From assembly GCA_031763025.1 (NCBI GenBank), contig JASSKH010000028.1, positions 3,156,981-3,220,980 of the forward strand: a DNA stretch of 64,000 bases, written 5' to 3'. Positions within the stretch are counted from its first letter, which is position 1. Each line of letters opens with the position of its first letter. Positions 51,427 through 57,337 of this stretch are shown piece by piece. The notes beneath the pieces are model-generated. The model was not told the origin of the DNA. It was given only the letters and a program-made list of their open reading frames with translations, and did not search any database. Source of the stretch: Macrocystis pyrifera (lineage: Eukaryota > Sar > Phaeophyceae > Laminariales > Laminariaceae). Both the position numbers and the translations under genes were made by a program.

Positions 51427-54006
51427 ACTCGACAGGAGACATGTACTCGATCTCACGCATGGCCGTAGTCGGGGGGGGCGAGATTTTTTTTTGTTCATCA
51501 CGAGCGGGGCACATACTATTACACACCAGACAGCATCATAGAAGTCACAACATATTACTGACCAAAAGACCAGGTATCACCCCATCTTCACACAAACCAT
51601 ATTTGGTGCTGATCACTACTGCTGTGTCTTCCCGCTTACAACTAGTATATCGAAGGAAGGAACCACCGCCGCCGCCGCCGCCGCCGCCGCCAAGGCGAGG
51701 GCAAAAACAAAACAAAAACATTCGGTCGAAGCGCTTCCACGAACGGGACCGGTAGCGGTATGTACAGCAGTAGTAGTAGTAGTATCCCTCTTCGGACCCC
51801 AGAGGGGGAAAAAAAGGACGACAAAAAAAAGGTGACAATTCCAGCAGAAGTCAAGTCGCCGCGTGTTCCGGGGGATGATACAATGGTTGGTGTCCCGTGC
51901 TACGGTACAATGGTTGATCTTGTCCGTACTACTACTACTGCTGGGGCGCTCACACTGCTCCTATACATGGTTCAATGGTTCCCAACAGCAAAAGTTATCA
52001 ACCATTGTTTTGGTCGCTATCTCGGGGTTAATGCCAAAGCGGTTAGCATGTAAACCCCCCCCCCGCAGAACTAACTACTGTGCCCACAGCTTTGGGAAAA
52101 AATTACTTGTAGTTAGAGCGGGATCGTTGGTGCAGTACTAAAAAGCAGTCCGAGCCCGCCAACTGTTCGAGAAAGGCCACACATACATACGTACAAGTAG
52201 GGGTCCCTCTATAGTGTCGGTTTGCCAGCTATAGTGCCTGTGGAATCGCTCGGCACAGACGGCACTAACCAGGTGCAGTACTAAAAAGCAGTCCGAGCCC
52301 GCCAACTGCCCGAGAAAGGCCATGCATACAACTAGGGGTCCCTCTGTAGTGCGGGTTGCCCGCTATATAGAGTGCTGTATAGTGCCTGTGGAATGGCTTG
52401 TCACAGATGGGATTACAGCAGCCAGTGTGGCAGTGTGCGGAGGGATAAGTGCCGGTTGGTTGCCGCCATAATAGTGCTGGTATTGTTGACTGGAGCATAT
52501 ATACCGGCAATATGGAGGGACCGGCACTACTCTGCCACCATCTCCCGACGATAGTATTAATAGTGAATCAGCCATACCTGGTTGGTGCCCTGAATGGTGG
52601 CCCCGTCAGCCTGGGGGTCAGTGAACGGGATCCCAAGCTCGATAACGTCAGCTCCGCCCTCCTGCAATGATAACGTGGCCGAAACAAGAAAAAAAATACC
52701 GGCATCGGAAACGGGAAACGTACAAATATATAGTACGTCAGCAGCGGCAGCCCCACCGACCGTCTACTGTATCGGCAGCAAAAGTATACCGTAATCAGCA
52801 GCATCAGTCTGCTGTATCATAAATAGTCTACTGTAGCAGCATCAAGAGTCTACTACTACTGTATCAGCATAAACATTCTACTGTATATCAAGCATCAATA
52901 CTGTGTCAGCAAGCAGCAACGAAGGGTGGGAACACGGGCGTTAGGCTAGGCTACGGTGGAAAAAAAACTGGCGTGGCACACGGACACCTACTTCAGTACA
53001 GTACTACGGTGGACCATAGTAGACATCACGGGGGGGGCAGAGTTAATAGGACCTACGGAACACACAACAACCTATATATTTACCTATTTTTACTAACAAT
53101 ATTTGGTCCTATTTACTATGGTCCCCCGTAACATGACCAAATGCTTCACTTTTACTTTCCAGCCTAACTCGTGGGAGGTTTTACCCTCAGCGATCTTCTG
53201 GACAAGCCGTGGTCACAGGTGTCGTCCCTTCTCCCCCCCGGTACGTGCCTTTTATTTTTTTATCGCGCATAGGGTTCAGCATTCCCAGTGCTCGTCGATT
53301 TTCATCGAACGTACAGCTAACTCACGCTCTCGCGCTTTCCGCCAATCACTCTTATGCAAGAAAAAGTCCCTACGAGCATGCACTCGGTGACACTCGAACC
53401 CACGAAATTGATCTTGTTAGGCTCGCGGACCACCTACCAAGCCACCGGGGACCAAATACTGTTAGTAAAAATTGCTAAATATATAGTTATTTGTGTGTGC
53501 CGTAGGTCCTATTAACTATGGTCCCCCGTAATAGTATATCAACAGCAGCAGAACCAGCAATAAAAACTGCCGCAAGAGCACCGGCATCAACGCTATCAGC
53601 AGCACCACCAGAAGCAGCAGCAACAAACAGCAGTAGCAGCAGCACTATTAATAGCAGCAACAACAAAAAGCAGCAGCAGCAGCAGCAGCAGTATCCCACG
53701 CAACAGCTGCTTCAAAACGACGACAGAAGTGGTAGCAAGCGGCACTACAAGGCTGTGACCAAGAGCGACCAGCTCATGGGACCCACGAAACCCGGAAACC
53801 TGGCATACACGGAACACTTTTCTGTCCGTATGTCCACTTTTTTCGGGCTGACGAAATACAAAAACAATTTCACCTGCAACGCCAGCAGCAGGTCAACGGT
53901 GTCCGCCTTCTTGGGATAGCCGGCGGTTAGGTACGGGATGAAGGCAGCCTGCTTCGACTCGGCAACACCGTCGAACACCTTGGCGAGTCGCGGACTTGCG
54001 CTTTTG
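36528..54006 (-). CDS. TRPAB: Tryptophan synthase, fused alpha-beta, 12 visible exons
   Basis: This enzyme catalyses the last two steps of tryptophan synthesis. The alpha domain splits indole-3-glycerol phosphate, and the beta domain joins the indole to serine using pyridoxal phosphate; in algae it is usually in the plastid. Exons join as 54006-53874, 52661-52578, 50279-50123, 49082-48914, 47782-47590, 46980-46775, 45392-45251, 44299-44051, 42049-41870, 40804-40580, 37960-37745 and 36632-36528, all GT-AG and in phase, giving about 685 residues. The alpha catalytic Glu and Asp (residues about 52 and 63) lie in [14 protein letters not shown]. Beta has the PLP lysine (about 376, GAHKINN), catalytic Glu (ETGAGQHG), phosphate loop GGGSNA and [14 protein letters not shown] linker of about 45 residues joins the domains. 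The visible exon 1 begins at an acceptor in phase 2, so at least one upstream exon (start and targeting peptide) is missing. The beta position that is Ser377 in Salmonella is Cys here. The introns are full of transposons. Confidence 0.93.
36671..36708. repeat. CAG microsatellite in tryptophan synthase intron 11
   Basis: About twelve GCA repeats lie 40 bp from the exon 12 acceptor, so the intron's polypyrimidine region is CTG-rich on the coding strand. Confidence 0.9.
36878..37048. mobile_element. Palindromic MITE, copy 7, internally duplicated
   Basis: Normal ends (TTGCGAGGGACCATAGTTAA and TTAACTATGGTCCCC), but the middle block AATAGGACCAAATATTATTT..GTTTTTACGTACACC occurs twice (about 36900 and 36957), making it about 60 bp longer than its relatives. 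It lies in tryptophan synthase intron 11. Confidence 0.8.
37555..37640. repeat. CAA/CCA/CAC trinucleotide repeat
   Basis: An imperfect ACAACAACAA/CCACCAGCACCA run in tryptophan synthase intron 11, just downstream of exon 11. The minus-strand Cys/Trp/Val-rich ORF is an artefact. Confidence 0.8.
37745..37960 (-). CDS. TRPAB: Tryptophan synthase exon 11: beta C-terminal
   Basis: [36 protein letters not shown] and [13 protein letters not shown], including the substrate-contacting [13 protein letters not shown]. Seventy-two codons. The acceptor is GCCCCAG, the donor GTATGA. Confidence 0.94.
37975..38150. repeat. Degenerate A-rich CGAAAAA repeat
   Basis: Repeated (C/A)GAAAA(A)ACGAAAA on the plus strand, so the coding strand has a TTTTCGTTTT tract close to the acceptor of exon 11. 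Intron 10 of tryptophan synthase; no gene. Confidence 0.7.
39202..39389. mobile_element. 188 bp element with 20 bp terminal inverted repeats
   Basis: GCGATCGTTTTTTCAGCGCT at the left end and its exact complement, shortened only at the very last bases, at the right end (39370-39389). No ORF of meaning. I see no clear target duplication. It lies in tryptophan synthase intron 10. Confidence 0.65.
39577..39650. repeat. Tandem 37 bp repeat, two copies
   Basis: AAACACCTGTTCCTTCTTAA then AATACCGAG occurs twice in a row, almost exactly. Tryptophan synthase intron 10. Confidence 0.9.
40580..40804 (-). CDS. TRPAB: Tryptophan synthase exon 10: beta PLP phosphate loop
   Basis: [20 protein letters not shown] (then NAIGMF) to [18 protein letters not shown] binds the PLP phosphate. 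Seventy-five codons. The acceptor is GGTGCAG, the donor GTATAT. Confidence 0.94.
41870..42049 (-). CDS. TRPAB: Tryptophan synthase exon 9: beta middle
   Basis: [40 protein letters not shown] and VIGKEARSQ, the expected TrpB COMM-domain region. Phase 0 at both ends. The acceptor is CTCAAAG, the donor GTAAGA. Confidence 0.94.
42487..42575. repeat. C homopolymer of about 85 bp
   Basis: A C-run with a single G, about 85 bp, in tryptophan synthase intron 8. It is the G-tract head zone or flank of a minus-strand module B copy (42576-42690). Exact length in any assembly is doubtful. Confidence 0.85.
42576..42692 (-). mobile_element. Module B short copy
   Basis: On the minus strand: GTACTCATTATCATGCATGG, CCGTAGTCGTATGACCATAG, GGGACGGAGCACGTCGGG and CCAGGCAGACATTGCA. 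It ends where the C-run begins. G-runs (C on plus) lie at both ends. The full copies continue about 300 bp further. Confidence 0.7.
42810..43195. repeat. Minisatellite interrupted by repeat X
   Basis: Units of about 50-58 bp with (A)GGACTGAGTCCCACCAGTCCTCAGGGTA and CCGAGGGGCTGAA occur four times before about 42975 and twice after about 43112. Between them (about 42985-43111) lies a plus-strand copy of repeat X, inserted into the array. Tryptophan synthase intron 8. Confidence 0.75.
42985..43111 (+). mobile_element. Repeat X inside the minisatellite
   Basis: TTCACATTAAACCGTCCTTTC, CGTCGACATCCAGCACAACC, GTCCGTGCCGATTCTTC and CTGTGGTCGCAAA. It is preceded by a TTGTTTGTTTG run. Insertion into a known repeat array gives its borders to within a few bases. 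Confidence 0.65.
43849..43958. mobile_element. Palindromic MITE, copy 8
   Basis: CTATTACGGGGGTCCATAGT..AACTATGGTCCCCCGTAATAG, with typical interior AAATATTGTCAGTAAAAATA. Only about 90 bp from the exon 8 donor of tryptophan synthase (intron 8). Confidence 0.85.
44051..44299 (-). CDS. TRPAB: Tryptophan synthase exon 8: beta PLP lysine
   Basis: [20 protein letters not shown] to [10 protein letters not shown]: the PLP-binding lysine in HTGAHKINN, then [20 protein letters not shown] with the catalytic glutamate. Eighty-three codons in phase 0 at both ends. The acceptor is ACGCTCAG, the donor GTGGGG. Confidence 0.95.
44315..44610 (+). mobile_element. Composite element B-A-extension
   Basis: Module B (GTGTACTCATTAGCATGCAT to GGGACGGAGCACGTCGGG) begins 15 bp from the acceptor of exon 8. 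It is followed by a G-run, module A (TTGTTGCTTGCCGTAGTCAT to GAGACGGAGCACC), then TACTCCTAGTAGAGACACCT and on to GGCGCC-type text near 44600. The same order is seen reversed at 4190-4560. Tryptophan synthase intron 7. Confidence 0.65.
44738..45032. repeat. ACTAGTTGG minisatellite with MITE copy 9 inside
   Basis: Units of about 35-40 bp (AACTAGTTGGCTTACTTCGC then CACCCAACTAGTA) occur several times at 44738-44888 and once more at 44999-45032. The MITE (44890-44999) sits between them. Tryptophan synthase intron 7. Confidence 0.8.
44890..44999. mobile_element. Palindromic MITE, copy 9
   Basis: ATATTACGGGGGCCCATAAT..AACTACGGACCCCCGTAATAG, in the minisatellite of tryptophan synthase intron 7. Confidence 0.85.
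45051..45172. mobile_element. Palindromic MITE, copy 10 (old relic)
   Basis: CTATTACAGGGGGACACAGT, AACAAATATGGTGAGTAAAC and CCCACCCGTAATTT keep the family order but are strongly diverged. It ends about 80 bp from exon 7. Confidence 0.6.
45251..45392 (-). CDS. TRPAB: Tryptophan synthase exon 7: beta N-terminal
   Basis: [39 protein letters not shown] and EEMGGAQ, with the GGxPTPxxxA(K/E)RL motif of TrpB. The acceptor is TCGGCAG, the donor GTGTGT. Confidence 0.93.
45632..45742. mobile_element. Palindromic MITE, copy 11
   Basis: CTATTACGGGGGTCCATAGT..TACTATGGTCTCCCGTAAATAG. Tryptophan synthase intron 6. Confidence 0.85.
46246..46570 (+). mobile_element. GATC-rich element, copy 2
   Basis: Head TGTACACCTCGGACAATCAT, GATCATGATCTACGG, GACAATGAGGTGCAGGATCTG, CCAACCCAGGAAACATG, GGGTCCCACCCCGGCAACATG and a tail of GATGATCTGT words. 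It aligns along its length with 56795-57060 and, reversed, with 55160-55372. Intron 6. Confidence 0.7.
46590..46800. repeat. Direct duplication that includes the exon 6 splice donor
   Basis: About 46600-46676 (AGTAAGCCAGGAATACCTCC, CCCCTCGTTACCTAAGCGCC, TCCACGAGGGTTTCC) repeats at about 46718-46799 (AGTAAGCCAGGAATATTTTC, CCCCTCGTTACCTGTGCGCC, TCCACGAGGGTTTCC). The second block is the real end of exon 6 with its donor; the first is a decayed copy in intron 6, still with GT at the donor site (read on the minus strand). Confidence 0.85.
46775..46980 (-). CDS. TRPAB: Tryptophan synthase exon 6: alpha tail, linker, beta start
   Basis: Starts [20 protein letters not shown] (last alpha helix), passes a linker, and ends with the beta opening [21 protein letters not shown]. 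This exon physically joins the two domains and proves the fusion. The donor (AG|GTAACG) and the preceding exon end are duplicated in the next intron at about 46655. Confidence 0.93.
47015..47075. repeat. GA microsatellite
   Basis: GAGAGAGAAAGAGAGAAAGA and similar for about 60 bp in tryptophan synthase intron 5, near the acceptor of exon 6, so the coding strand has a CT-rich tract. Confidence 0.9.
47590..47782 (-). CDS. TRPAB: Tryptophan synthase exon 5: alpha C-terminal half
   Basis: [28 protein letters not shown] and [15 protein letters not shown], covering the phosphate-binding GFGVS and GSAI motifs. The frame would stop six bases later, but splicing at GAG|GTGCGC keeps phase 0 and leads to the linker exon. 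Confidence 0.92.
48776..48875. repeat. CAT/CAC trinucleotide repeat
   Basis: ATCATCATCACCACAACCAC and similar for about 100 bp in tryptophan synthase intron 4, just past the exon 4 donor. His-rich ORFs here are artefacts. Confidence 0.9.
48914..49082 (-). CDS. TRPAB: Tryptophan synthase exon 4: alpha barrel
   Basis: [18 protein letters not shown] to SFVYCV. The usual VDLPPEE motif appears as VDLLPDE, with a leucine in place of the first proline. The acceptor is GAATAG, the donor GTCAGT; it ends two bases into the Ser codon. Confidence 0.92.
49160..49602 (+). mobile_element. G-tract-headed, A-tailed element (module B, full copy 2)
   Basis: Near-identical to 13775-14226 from GTGTACTCGATAGGAGAGAT to GTGGGCGACCGCC, followed by an A-run. 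A G-run heads it. It lies in tryptophan synthase intron 3, about 80 bp from exon 4. A third, diverged copy (49617-49780) follows head-to-tail with its own G-run. Confidence 0.75.
49617..49780 (+). mobile_element. Module B, diverged copy in tandem
   Basis: GGGGGGGTACTCATGTCATAC, GTAGTCGTATCACCATATGAC, CTACAATGCCGCCATGGAGCACG, CCAGGCAGACATTGCTTACAC and GGTGTTCGGCGAGTCGCA follow the family order with many changes; it stops near 49780. Confidence 0.6.
50123..50279 (-). CDS. TRPAB: Tryptophan synthase exon 3: alpha barrel
   Basis: [20 protein letters not shown] to [10 protein letters not shown], including [16 protein letters not shown] (the MGYxNP motif of eukaryote-type alpha). 157 bases; it ends one base into the Gly codon. 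Donor GTGAGA. Confidence 0.92.
50455..50638 (+). mobile_element. SINE fragment
   Basis: GAAAGCGCGAGAGAGCGAGAG, CATGCTGAACCCTATGCGCC, CCGGGGGGGGAGAAGGGACGAC and an A-run match the body and tail of the SINE at 57338. The stretch just upstream (about 50375-50398) contains GGGTTTGAATCC, similar to a B box, so a diverged head may remain. Intron 2. Confidence 0.55.
50866..51100 (-). mobile_element. GATC-rich element, copy 3 (reversed)
   Basis: GATCGTCTACAGATCATTCCC, TTCATGATCTAGATTTTTCAG, GGCAGATAGATGG and GATCTGTAGCTCATGTTGGG match 55160-55260 in order. The far end is diverged, with a GGGATCTGTACTTTATAGATCCC hairpin. Intron 2. Confidence 0.6.
51111..51224. mobile_element. Palindromic MITE, copy 12
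   Basis: CTATTTACGGGGGACCATAG..CTATGGTCCCCCGTAAATAG, with perfect ends in the TTTACGGGGGACC form. It sits next to GATC-rich copy 3 in intron 2. Confidence 0.85.
51393..51475 (+). mobile_element. G-run (33 bp) plus truncated module B
   Basis: An uninterrupted G-run is followed by TACTCGACAGGAGACATGTA, CTCGATCTCACGCATGGCCG and TAGTC, then another short G-run where the element is cut off. Intron 2. Confidence 0.7.
51664..51690. repeat. GCC microsatellite
   Basis: About nine GCC repeats in tryptophan synthase intron 2. Confidence 0.9.
52131..52525 (+). repeat. Repeat Y, tandem duplicated
   Basis: The unit GTGCAGTACTAAAAAGCAGTCCGAGCCCGCCAACTG.. to GCACAGACGGCACTAACCAG occurs twice in tandem (52131-52269 and 52270-52410). 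It contains GGGGTCCCTCT.TAGTG.CGG and TATAGTGCCTGTGGAATCGC. Related single copies lie at 54405-54580 (minus) and 60885-61040 (plus). Intron 2. Confidence 0.7.
52578..52661 (-). CDS. TRPAB: Tryptophan synthase exon 2: alpha active site
   Basis: Twenty-eight codons in phase 0, [20 protein letters not shown] then ATIQGTNQ. It carries both catalytic acids. The acceptor is TTGCAG, the donor GTATGG. Confidence 0.92.
53002..53132. mobile_element. Palindromic MITE, copy 13
   Basis: The right side is typical (ACAATATTTGGTCCTATTTA, CTATGGTCCCCCGTAAC). The left side is doubled: CTACGGTGGACCATAGTAGAC is followed by ATCACGGGGGGGGCAGAGTTAATAGG, as if two left ends were stacked. Intron 1. Confidence 0.7.
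53145..53450 (-). mobile_element. tRNA-derived SINE, full copy
   Basis: Same order as the copy at 57338, reversed. The tRNA-like head (right side) reads, on the minus strand, TGGCTTGGTAGGTGG (A box) and GGGTTCGAGTGTC (B box). Its outer end runs directly into a MITE fragment that lacks its left end. Tryptophan synthase intron 1. Confidence 0.75.
53449..53533. mobile_element. Palindromic MITE, copy 14 (left end missing)
   Basis: Starts at GGACCAAATACTGTTAGTAA and ends AACTATGGTCCCCCGTAATAG. The missing left end abuts the SINE head; both share GGGGACC at the joint. Intron 1. Confidence 0.75.
53536..53700. repeat. CAG/CAA-rich imperfect microsatellite
   Basis: AACAGCAGCAGAACCAGCAA to CAGCAGCAGCAGCAGTATCC; about 165 bp in tryptophan synthase intron 1, near the donor of exon 1. 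Confidence 0.85.
53874..54006 (-). CDS. TRPAB: Tryptophan synthase exon 1 (first visible): alpha N-terminus
   Basis: Forty-four codons from [16 protein letters not shown] to DLLLALQ, with the alpha core [10 protein letters not shown]. The acceptor is TACGGCAG|C after a T-run; the donor is CAG|GTGAAA. The first base completes a codon from a missing upstream exon. Confidence 0.85.
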
Positions 54007-54009
54007 CTG

Positions 54010-54835
54010 CCGTACCGCACAATGCCGTTTTTTTTTAAAAAAAAAAAAAACCCAGCAACCCACGGCGGCAAAACAAGACAACAAACAAAACAACAAAAAA
54101 ACCAGGAGGTCGCGGGAAGCAGGACACAAGACAGGGGAACACAAAAAATTACGTGACGGCGGCAAGTAGGGTACCAGAAGTTTTCGTAGACAAAGCAAGG
54201 TGGCATGAACACGCTGACATCCTACAACGACTCCCTGTATCAACACGCACACGCCCGCCCGCCCACACCTTCACGACACAAACATGCTGCCTGATATCCT
54301 TGGCCGGATCGGTACTAAGGTACTGCTCGCACTATTTCTCTTCCCAGCGACCCCCCGACACAGCAAACGTAAATACGAACTGAACAAAATGGTTCCTCTC
54401 CAGCGCCGGCATGCGCCAGCTAACAATGGCGGCATTATACACAGCGGCGACGGGCACTATACCGGCAACCGGCACTACCTCTGCACACTGCCACACTGAC
54501 TAATCCCGTAAGTGCCTAGCGATTTCACAGGCACTATAGCGTGCAGCCGGCACTACCGGCACTGTAGGGGGACCTTTACTGCTGCACCTAAACATTGTGG
54601 GGGCGAAAACCCGTCTGTCTGTGGCCGCCAAGTTGCTGCGAACACACGAACTTTCTGTGTACCGTACAACCACGCCAGAAAAAAGGTAAGTGTACCTTCC
54701 AAGAAAGGTAGTGTACCTTTCAAGAACGCCTACCGAGATTGACATACGATTCTCTATATTCTCGAAACCAGCCAACGCACACAAGTTGACGACAGCTACA
54801 AACATCCCGTTGCGCGAGCGAGTCCCCAGCGACCA
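54010..54835. other. Upstream of the first visible tryptophan synthase exon
   Basis: It should hold the intron and possibly the start exon and promoter of tryptophan synthase (minus strand), but I found no clear signal and transit peptide coding frame. A reversed repeat Y copy lies at about 54405-54580 (CGGCACTACC..CACTATAGCGTGCAGCCGGC). No other gene seen. Confidence 0.5.
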
Positions 54836-54860
54836 GCTACAACCTCCTTCTCATCCCGCA

Positions 54861-55101
54861 GCCTAACGAAGACGAACGAACGCACCTAGCGGACGTCAAG
54901 ACAGGCTCCGTCGCGACCATGTTAAGCGGGGACGCTGCCGCGCCTCCTCCCCCCCTCGCGGTCGAGGCTATCGAGAGAGAAGCCGTGCGCGTCCTGTGTC
55001 CCATGAGGGCGGAAGAGGCCGCCCTAATGCTGGCGGCCGGCGGCGCTGCGTGTGTCCGCCTGCCTATGTTCCACGCGGTCCCTGTCCGAGCGCGACGATA
55101 G
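54861..55101 (+). CDS. Possible terminal exon, unrecognised
   Basis: A pyrimidine-rich tract and CCCGCAG end at 54860. From there an open frame reads PNEDERTHLADVKTG, then from 54919 MLSGDAAAPPPPLAVEAIER, CPMRAEEAALMLAAGGAAC and a stop TAG at 55099-55101. Acidic start, Ala-rich helix-like middle, local GC rise. It could be the last exon of a plus-strand gene or the first exon of something unseen; no family recognised and no partner exon found. The minus-strand frame over the same DNA (54837-55160) is the alternative. Confidence 0.3.
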
Positions 55102-55159
55102 AGAGAAGCGGAAAAAGCAGCAGGGTCTTCAAGCAACCACAGACATTCTGAGAACCGCA

Positions 55160-55372
55160 TGTAGCCTTGATCATCTACAGATCATCTACATATCATTCCC
55201 ACTATGATCTAGATCTTTCAAGGCAGATAGATCATCTACTCTCGATCTTGTATGATCTAGCTCATGTGGCCGGGTGGGAGTCGTAGAACCTGCACCTCAT
55301 TATCAGAAAGGTAGGTTAGGAACTTTAGATGATCTACGTAGATCATGATCTGTCTGTCCGAGGTGTGAACCA
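55160..55372 (-). mobile_element. GATC-rich element, copy 4 (reversed)
   Basis: GATCATCTACAGATCATCTA, CACTATGATCTAGATCTTTCAAGGCAGATAG, ATGTGGCCGGGTGGGAGTCG, ACCTGCACCTCATTATCAGAAAGG and TGTCTGTCCGAGGTGTGA. It aligns with copy 2 (46246) along its length and defines the GTCCGAGGTGT end. Confidence 0.7.
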
Positions 55373-55395
55373 ATCACAACATATTACATTGATCA

Positions 55396-55564
55396 GGGCT
55401 GTTCACGGGTCTGGTCAAACCTCGTGGGTCGGGTCCGGTCGGGTCACCTAACCCGAATCCGACCCGACGCGTGAGGGTTTGAAGACCTCCTGGTCTGACC
55501 CGTGAGGTGTTGAAGACCTCCTGACCGGACCCGCGGGTCGTGTCACGACCCGTGAACAGCCCTG
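55396..55564. mobile_element. hAT-like MITE with 18 bp terminal inverted repeats
   Basis: CAGGGCTGTTCACGGGTC at the left and GACCCGTGAACAGCCCTG at the right, exact complements. The interior is packed with GGGTCGGGTC/GACCCGACC words and a doubled GAAGACCTCCTG block. A CAGGG start is typical of hAT transposons. An 8 bp target duplication is not evident. A relic of the family lies at 35440. Confidence 0.75.
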
Positions 55565-55970
55565 ATGTTAACAGCAGGCCTAACTATGACCTGGTAGACG
55601 CTTGCTTCGGCGTTAAGGGTGCATCTAATTTTTGTAAGGCTCCATATTTCGAGGCGGTTATATGTATCACCCACTCAAAGTCTGGCTTTCAAGAAGAAAA
55701 AAAAATGCACGCTTAAAAGCCGACGAGCAACAACTCCATTGTGCCTACAGCAGCAATGCAGCAAATATTTCTAGCAAAACCAAACACCCTGTTGGGTTAT
55801 ATATACAGTGGTTCCTCAGATGAGAAGCCGCGTCGGCCACAACTATTGCCTCATAAGGCACACAAAGTGCTACCCCTTATCTATCGTACACATATACAGT
55901 AGTGCCCGTCGGTATTGGAGCCTGTCTTGTGACCGCCGACCAAAAACCGGGGAAAATAATAATCATAACC
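55565..55970. other. No recognisable gene
   Basis: AT-rich mixed sequence; nothing to annotate. Confidence 0.5.
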
Positions 55971-55972
55971 AA

Positions 55973-56060
55973 TTATCGCGGAGGCCCATAGTAGGTAGGC
56001 CCAAAATAAGCCCAAAAGCACCAATACTTTGGTTGCACGTATACCAACCACTGCGATAAT
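55973..56060. mobile_element. Short relative of the palindromic MITE
   Basis: ATTATCGCGGAGGCCCATAG..AGGTAGGCCCAAAATA..ACCACTGCGATAAT. The ends form an inverted repeat (ATTATCGC and GCGATAAT), and GCCCATAGTAGGTAGGCCC parallels the family's TCCATAGTTAATAGGACC. It is probably a related but distinct subfamily. Confidence 0.45.
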
Positions 56061-56417
56061 CAAAAACGTTGTCTGTGCAAATTTTGAGGTTGGTGATAGG
56101 CTTCCCATCGATCCTACGTTTGTACTCTCCAGAAATACATTGGGAACCCTCTCCCTCCCCGGTTTCGGCCTGTGTAATAGGGGCACCCGGCGTGAGTGAT
56201 ACGATTCATTTTTATTCTTCCTCCCGAAGATACATTCCACCTCAAGAGCTACTGGAGCCCGACCTGTGACCACGGACGGCATTGTGCCGATGACTCAACG
56301 TGAGAATAAACAAAAAAAAACATACAAAACCTGCAAACAAACAATCCAATCAAAATCATGATTGAACTCAAGGGGATACCTGGTTTTAGTGTCCATCGTG
56401 GGTCCTGATCACCACGT

Positions 56418-56529
56418 AGTATTACGGGGGTCTACAGTTAATGGGACCGAATTTTGTTAGTAAAAATAGGAAAATATATAGTTTTTTACGTATACCATAG
56501 GTCCTATTAACTATGGACCCCCGTAATAG
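56418..56529. mobile_element. Palindromic MITE, copy 15
   Basis: GTATTACGGGGGTCTACAGT..AACTATGGACCCCCGTAATAG. Preceded by GGGGATACCTGG..GTCCATCGTGGGTCCTGATC, the text also next to copies 2 and 6. Confidence 0.85.
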
Positions 56530-56794
56530 GCAGGTACTTACTATTCCCCATCCGTATGAGGTCATGGCGACGAAGAGATGCCAGAAGGGTGTCTAGTGTC
56601 CACACCACGGGTTATCTACAACTGACTTGTATATCATGGCGATTTGACGTAATGCGACAACAACAACGACAAACTACACACGAAGGCGAGGCTCTGTCGT
56701 TTCCCTTCCATCCCCTCGGTGGGTCCCAGAGACCCTGGCCTTACTCACAGCGCACCCGGCCGGCGTCTGAGCTTCTCGCCGACCACAACATGCC

Positions 56795-57060
56795 ACACCT
56801 CGGACAATGCCATCCGCAGATACAGATCTTGCAGATCATCTGCAGTTCCTCAACTGCCGCTGTTGAGAGGCTGTGCAGGATCTGCACAGTACAGACCCAA
56901 CTCTGGGGATATTTGCTAGAAGATGACGCGGACTGTAAGGGTCCCGCCCGGCAACATGAGCTAAACAACACAATGTCGGCAACAGATACATATCTGCCTT
57001 GAAAGACCCAGACCATGATCTGGGAATGATTGATGATCTGTAGATGATCTGTACGATGAT
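56795..57060 (+). mobile_element. GATC-rich element, copy 5
   Basis: ACACCTCGGACAATGCCATC, CTTGCAGATCATCTGCAG, GCTGTGCAGGATCTGCACAG, GGGTCCCGCCCGGCAACATG, TGCCTTGAAAGACCCAGACC and GATCTGTAGATGATCTGTA. The ORF at 56741-57298 (minus, 185 codons) reads the element and is not a gene. Confidence 0.7.
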
Positions 57061-57337
57061 CTTCCCCAAGTGTAAAATATTTTGCTGCGAGGACCCTGTC
57101 ATGCTTCGTAATATCACTGTCTTTCAATCGGTCTCGGGGAAGGGTTGGTAGCAAGGTTCCTTGTGCCGGTTCGGAACCACGGGGTACATCGTGGTAACTG
57201 ATGGATACGATAAATGGGCTAGATGGTGGCAACGACCAGTGAATACAACAGATGGGCTCGATTGTGGCAACGACCAATAAATACGATAGGTGATACATAT
57301 AGGCAAGATTGTGGCAACGACCAATGCATAGATCCGG
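57061..57337. repeat. Short tandem GATTGTGGCAACGACCA repeat
   Basis: Units of about 35-50 bp (AGAT(T/G)GTGGCAACGACCA(G/A)T then GAATAC(A/G)A(C/T)AG(A/G)TG) occur three to four times between about 57215 and 57330, ending at the SINE head. Confidence 0.65.

Noticed and set aside
54837..55160. Minus-strand ORF as the missing targeting exon of tryptophan synthase
   Set aside because: It lacks a hydrophobic signal peptide start, and no donor joins it in the phase needed by the exon at 54006; the plus-strand frame has the better splice acceptor.
56741..57298. 185-codon minus-strand ORF
   Set aside because: It lies across GATC-rich copy 5, whose other copies are not open in this frame.
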